A DNA stretch of 17,355 bases from Planctomycetaceae bacterium (lineage in GTDB: Bacteria; Planctomycetota; Planctomycetia; Pirellulales; UBA1268), in the NCBI GenBank assembly GCA_009691925.1, contig SIAG01000029.1, positions 1 to 17,355 on the forward strand, written 5' to 3'. The translations under genes and the position numbers were made by a program. The number at the start of each line of letters is the position of its first letter. The stretch's first letter is position 1. Positions 14,608 through 17,355 of the stretch are shown one piece after another. The notes under the pieces were generated by a model. It saw nothing but the letters and a program-made list of their open reading frames with translations. It was not told the origin of the DNA and did not search any database.

Positions 14608-15468
14608 TCAGCCACCGCGGACATGGTTGTGGAAATCGGCGGCCAGGCGCGTCGTGACCGGGCCGGGGACGCCGGCGCCGATCGTCCGGCCGTCGATCTC
14701 CACCACCGGCACCACCTCGGCGGCCGTGCCGGTGATGAACACCTCCTCAGCGGTGTAGAGATCGTAGCGGGTGAGCGTCGCCTCGCGGCAGGGGATGGAG
14801 GCGCTGTGGGCCAGATCCATGACGGCGCCGCGCGTGATCCCCTCGAGGATCCCGGCATCGGGAGGAGGCGTGAGGACGACCCCTTTCCGCACGGCGAAGA
14901 CGTTGTCGGCCGTGCACTCGGCAACCTCGCCCTTGTGGTTGAGCATCAAGGCCTCGACACACCCGGCCTGGAGCCCCTCGAGCTTGGCCATGATGTTGTT
15001 GAGGTAATTGAGTGACTTGATCCGCGGCGAGAGCGCGGCTGGATGGGAGCGCTGCGTGGCCGCGGTCACGATCCTCAAGCCGCGCTCGTAGAGCTCGCGC
15101 GGGTAGAGGCTGATCGTGTCGGCGATGACGATCACCTGGGGATGGGAGGTGCGGTTGGGGTCGAGTCCGAGCGTCCCCGCCCCGCGCGTGACGACGAGGC
15201 GGACGTAGCCATCGGGGAGTATGTTGGCGGCGAGGGTGTCGTTGACCGCCTTGGCCACCGCTTCTTTCGTCATGGGGATCTCCAGCGCGATCGACCGCGC
15301 GCTGTCCCAGAGCCGGTCGAGGTGGGCCTCCATGCGAAAGACGCGCCCAGCGTAGCTCCGCATCCCCTCGAAGACGCCGTCCCCGTAGAGGAGACCGTGG
15401 TCGAAGACGCTGACGCGCGCCTCATCCTCGGGAACGAGACGGTCGTTCATGAACACGATGCGTGGCAT
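14608..15468 (-). CDS. ilvE: class IV aminotransferase, branched-chain type (IlvE-like)
   Basis: This 286-residue PLP enzyme belongs to fold type IV. SVFDHGLLYGDGVFEGMR (20-37) is the conserved N-terminal signature. K151 in RIKSLNYLNN is the PLP-binding lysine. GEVAECTADNVF and the phosphate-binding GITRG segment follow, and ITGTAAEVVPV is typical near the end. Such enzymes transfer the amino group between branched-chain amino acids and 2-oxoglutarate. D-amino acid transaminase is the main alternative, but the sequence reads more like IlvE. AAGGTGA lies about 7 bases upstream of ATG 15468. It follows lolD on the same strand after 100 bases, so read-through from the lol genes is possible. Confidence 0.88.
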   Translation of the reverse strand: MPRIVFMNDRLVPEDEARVSVFDHGLLYGDGVFEGMRSYAGRVFRMEAHLDRLWDSARSIALEIPMTKEAVAKAVNDTLAANILPDGYVRLVVTRGAGTLGLDPNRTSHPQVIVIADTISLYPRELYERGLRIVTAATQRSHPAALSPRIKSLNYLNNIMAKLEGLQAGCVEALMLNHKGEVAECTADNVFAVRKGVVLTPPPDAGILEGITRGAVMDLAHSASIPCREATLTRYDLYTAEEVFITGTAAEVVPVVEIDGRTIGAGVPGPVTTRLAADFHNHVRGG

Positions 15469-15568
15469 GGGCTGTCACCTTCGGGATGGACGCCGACGCG
15501 ACGGTGGGCGTCCGTGGGATTTCGGTGGGGGCCGGGGGCGGTGGTCCGCCGGTCAGACGGTGGGCCGG

Positions 15569-16297
15569 TCAGGCTTGCTCCACCCGTCCGGCGACCAGTC
15601 GCACGATCCGGTCGGCCCGCCTCGCGATCGACGGGTCATGGGTGACGAGCACTATAGAAAGCCCATCGGCGTGGTTCAACTCGCAGAGCGTGTCGAGGAT
15701 TCCCCCCCCGGTCTCCACGTCGAGATTGCCGGTCGGCTCATCGGCGAGGAGCAGACGCGGCTGGCCGACGAGCGCCCGGGCGATCGCCACCCGCTGCATC
15801 TCCCCCCCCGACAGCTGTCGGGGCTTGTGGTGGAGACGCCCCCGGAGGCCGAAGCGGTCGAGGAGGGCCTCGGCCCGCCGGTGCGCCTCCGCCTTGCGCC
15901 GGAACCACTCGATGATCGAGAAGCGCACCAAGAGCGGCGCGAGGACGTTCTCGAGGGCGGAGAGCTCGGGGAGGAGGTGGTAGGCCTGGAAGACCATGCC
16001 GATGTCGGTGTTGCGGAGGCGGTCGCGGCGGGCGCTAGGGAGGTTGTCGATCCGCTGGCCGGCAAGGTGAACTTCGCCGGCATCGGGGGCGTCGAGGAGC
16101 CCCATGAGATGGAGGAGCGTGCTCTTCCCCGACCCGCTCTGGCCGATCACCGAGACAAATCCCGCCGGCTCGACCTCGAAGTCGACGCCGCGCAGCACCT
16201 CGAGCATTCCTGCTCCAGAACGGTAGGACTTGCGGACACCGCGGACCTGGAGGAGCGGGGCCCCGGACGGATCGATCCCGTGCTTGGTGTCAATCAT
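15569..16297 (-). CDS. lolD: lipoprotein-release ABC transporter ATPase LolD
   Basis: This 242-residue ABC ATPase is of the LolD/MacB type. Walker A is GQSGSGKST (52-60). The Q-loop lies in MVFQAYHLLPELSALEN. The signature is LSGGEMQR, and Walker B is LLLADEPTGNLD. The H-loop is LVTHDP. LolD drives release of lipoproteins from the inner membrane towards the outer membrane together with LolC/E. Its ATG overlaps the end of the upstream lolC/E-like gene by 8 bases, which implies translational coupling and one complex. The insert IIEWFRRKAEAHRR before the signature makes it slightly longer than the usual form. Confidence 0.9.
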   Translation of the reverse strand: MIDTKHGIDPSGAPLLQVRGVRKSYRSGAGMLEVLRGVDFEVEPAGFVSVIGQSGSGKSTLLHLMGLLDAPDAGEVHLAGQRIDNLPSARRDRLRNTDIGMVFQAYHLLPELSALENVLAPLLVRFSIIEWFRRKAEAHRRAEALLDRFGLRGRLHHKPRQLSGGEMQRVAIARALVGQPRLLLADEPTGNLDVETGGGILDTLCELNHADGLSIVLVTHDPSIARRADRIVRLVAGRVEQA

Positions 16298-17355
16298 GCC
16301 GCAGCGCCTCCACGGGATGGAGCCGTGCCGCCCGCAGAGCAGGCAGTACGCTTGCCGCCACCGCGATCCCCACCGCGCCGGCGATGATCCAGGCGACCGT
16401 CCATGCGTCGACGATCGTGGGGATGCGGAAGAAGTAGTAAATCGAAGGGTCGAAGACCCGCTCCCCGGTGCACCATTCGACGACCGTACGGATGCGGTTG
16501 ATGTTCCAGGTGATCCCGAGGCCGAGGGCCAGCCCGGCGCCGGCGCCGACGAGGCCGAGGAACAGTCCGTAGCCGAGGAAAATGCCTGCTACGCCTGAGG
16601 AGCTGGCGCCGAGCGACTTGAGGATCCCGATGTCGCGGGTCTTCTCGACGACGATCATGAAGAAGATGGCGAGGATCCCGAAACCGGCGACGGCGACGAT
16701 CATGAACAGGAGGATGTTGAGGACAGCCATCTCCATGTCGACGGCCGAGAGGAGCGGGCCCTGCTTGTCCTTCCAGCTCGAAACGGCATACATGTCGGCG
16801 GGGAAAGCTTGCCGGAGACGGTCGCGGACGGTCTCGAGGTCGGCACCTGGGCGGAGCCTGATCTGGATCGAATTGACGCTCGGCAGACCCGTCTGCGGGT
16901 CGATCATCCCCCGCGCCTTCTCGAGCTGCTCGATCGGCACGAAGACGAAGTTTGAGTCGTATTCGCTCATCTTGCTCTCGTAGAAGTCGACGATCGTGTA
17001 GGTGTCGGTGACCGCCTTCGGGGGCGTGCCGGCGGTTGGGAAGGTGATCTTCACGTCGTCGCCGGGGAGAACGAGGAACCGGTCGATGCCGCTGGAGTCG
17101 CGGAAGCTCGCCAGCCCGATGCCGGGGACGATGCCGGTGAACTGCTCCCGCGAGGGGTCGAACGTCCGCCCTTGCTCCTCCGGCTTGGCGGCCCGGAAGG
17201 GATCGAGGGGGGCGGTCGGAGGATGGGCCTCGGCGGTCGGCGGGAGCTCGTCGGGAGCCGCCGCGGCGACCGCCGGCGTCGTCTCGGCGAGGACGGCATC
17301 GACCTGATGATCGACCGGGCGCACCGGGCCGCCGCCACGCGATCCGGCACCGGCC
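16290..17355 (-). CDS. LolC/E-type permease, C-terminal part (5' end outside window)
   Basis: The frame stays open to the window edge, so the N-terminus and first membrane span are missing. A proline/alanine-rich linker (about 30 residues after AETTP) leads into a periplasmic domain with FTGIVPGIGLASFRD and AVSSWKDKQGPLLSAV. Then come three membrane spans typical of FtsX-type permeases: ILLFMIVAVAGFGILAIFFM, the glycine-rich GYGLFLGLVGAGAGLALGL, and WTVAWIIAGAVGIAVAASV. MIVVEKTRDIGILKSLGAS is the family's coupling loop that contacts the ATPase. The end, LRAARLHPVEALRHD, is also typical. It forms the lipoprotein exporter with LolD, encoded next. A single LolC/E-like permease (as a homodimer) or a LolC/LolE pair are both possible. 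Confidence 0.85.
   Translation of the reverse strand, partial: AGAGSRGGGPVRPVDHQVDAVLAETTPAVAAAAPDELPPTAEAHPPTAPLDPFRAAKPEEQGRTFDPSREQFTGIVPGIGLASFRDSSGIDRFLVLPGDDVKITFPTAGTPPKAVTDTYTIVDFYESKMSEYDSNFVFVPIEQLEKARGMIDPQTGLPSVNSIQIRLRPGADLETVRDRLRQAFPADMYAVSSWKDKQGPLLSAVDMEMAVLNILLFMIVAVAGFGILAIFFMIVVEKTRDIGILKSLGASSSGVAGIFLGYGLFLGLVGAGAGLALGLGITWNINRIRTVVEWCTGERVFDPSIYYFFRIPTIVDAWTVAWIIAGAVGIAVAASVLPALRAARLHPVEALRHD

Overview
The window looks like chromosomal DNA of a Planctomycetota bacterium, probably close to Pirellulales. The evidence is the high GC content, the DUF1559-type end with its H-X9-DG motif at the left edge, the VPEIDP...ERRR C-terminal sorting signal near 8.7 kb, the zinc-ribbon version of SpoVG, and a protein resembling the planctomycete DUF6677 family. 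All assignments rest on reading the sequence and on remembered family features; no database search was run.

Layout. 0-2.2 kb: the end of a DUF1559 protein, then a PepSY-type membrane protein with a His-Ala-Gly tandem repeat. 2.2-5.2 kb: rsmE (minus), a divergent ExeA/MshM-like ATPase, a DUF6677-like membrane protein and a 77-residue membrane protein. 5.1-9.4 kb: a mosaic accessory region (below). 9.1-10.2 kb: rlmN (minus). 10.4-14.6 kb (plus): a 71-residue membrane protein, ispE, zinc-ribbon spoVG and an exported S9 peptidase. 14.6-17.4 kb (minus): a lolC/E-like permease (cut by the window edge), lolD and an ilvE-like aminotransferase, in that transcription order.

The most unusual part is 5.1-9.4 kb. 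The conserved convergent pair (77-residue gene, plus; rlmN, minus) is separated by about 3.9 kb that contains extra, degraded copies of both 3' ends. A second copy of the end of the 77-residue gene lies at 7111-7219. A second copy of the end of rlmN lies at 6244-6445, about 91% identical by hand count and without gaps. The order is A1 - FkbM methyltransferase - B1 - toxin-like remnant - A2 - FGE-like sorting-signal protein with an in-frame TGA - B2/rlmN. This fits a duplicated gene-end junction, or repeated recombination with related chromosomes, that has collected cargo. The FkbM gene looks less GC-rich than its neighbours.

The flanking genes are mostly housekeeping: 16S and 23S rRNA methylation (rsmE, rlmN), isoprenoid precursor synthesis (ispE), branched-chain amino acid metabolism (ilvE) and lipoprotein export (lolCD). 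ispE followed by spoVG recalls the Firmicutes gene order. I saw no CRISPR array, tRNA, rRNA or intact transposase.
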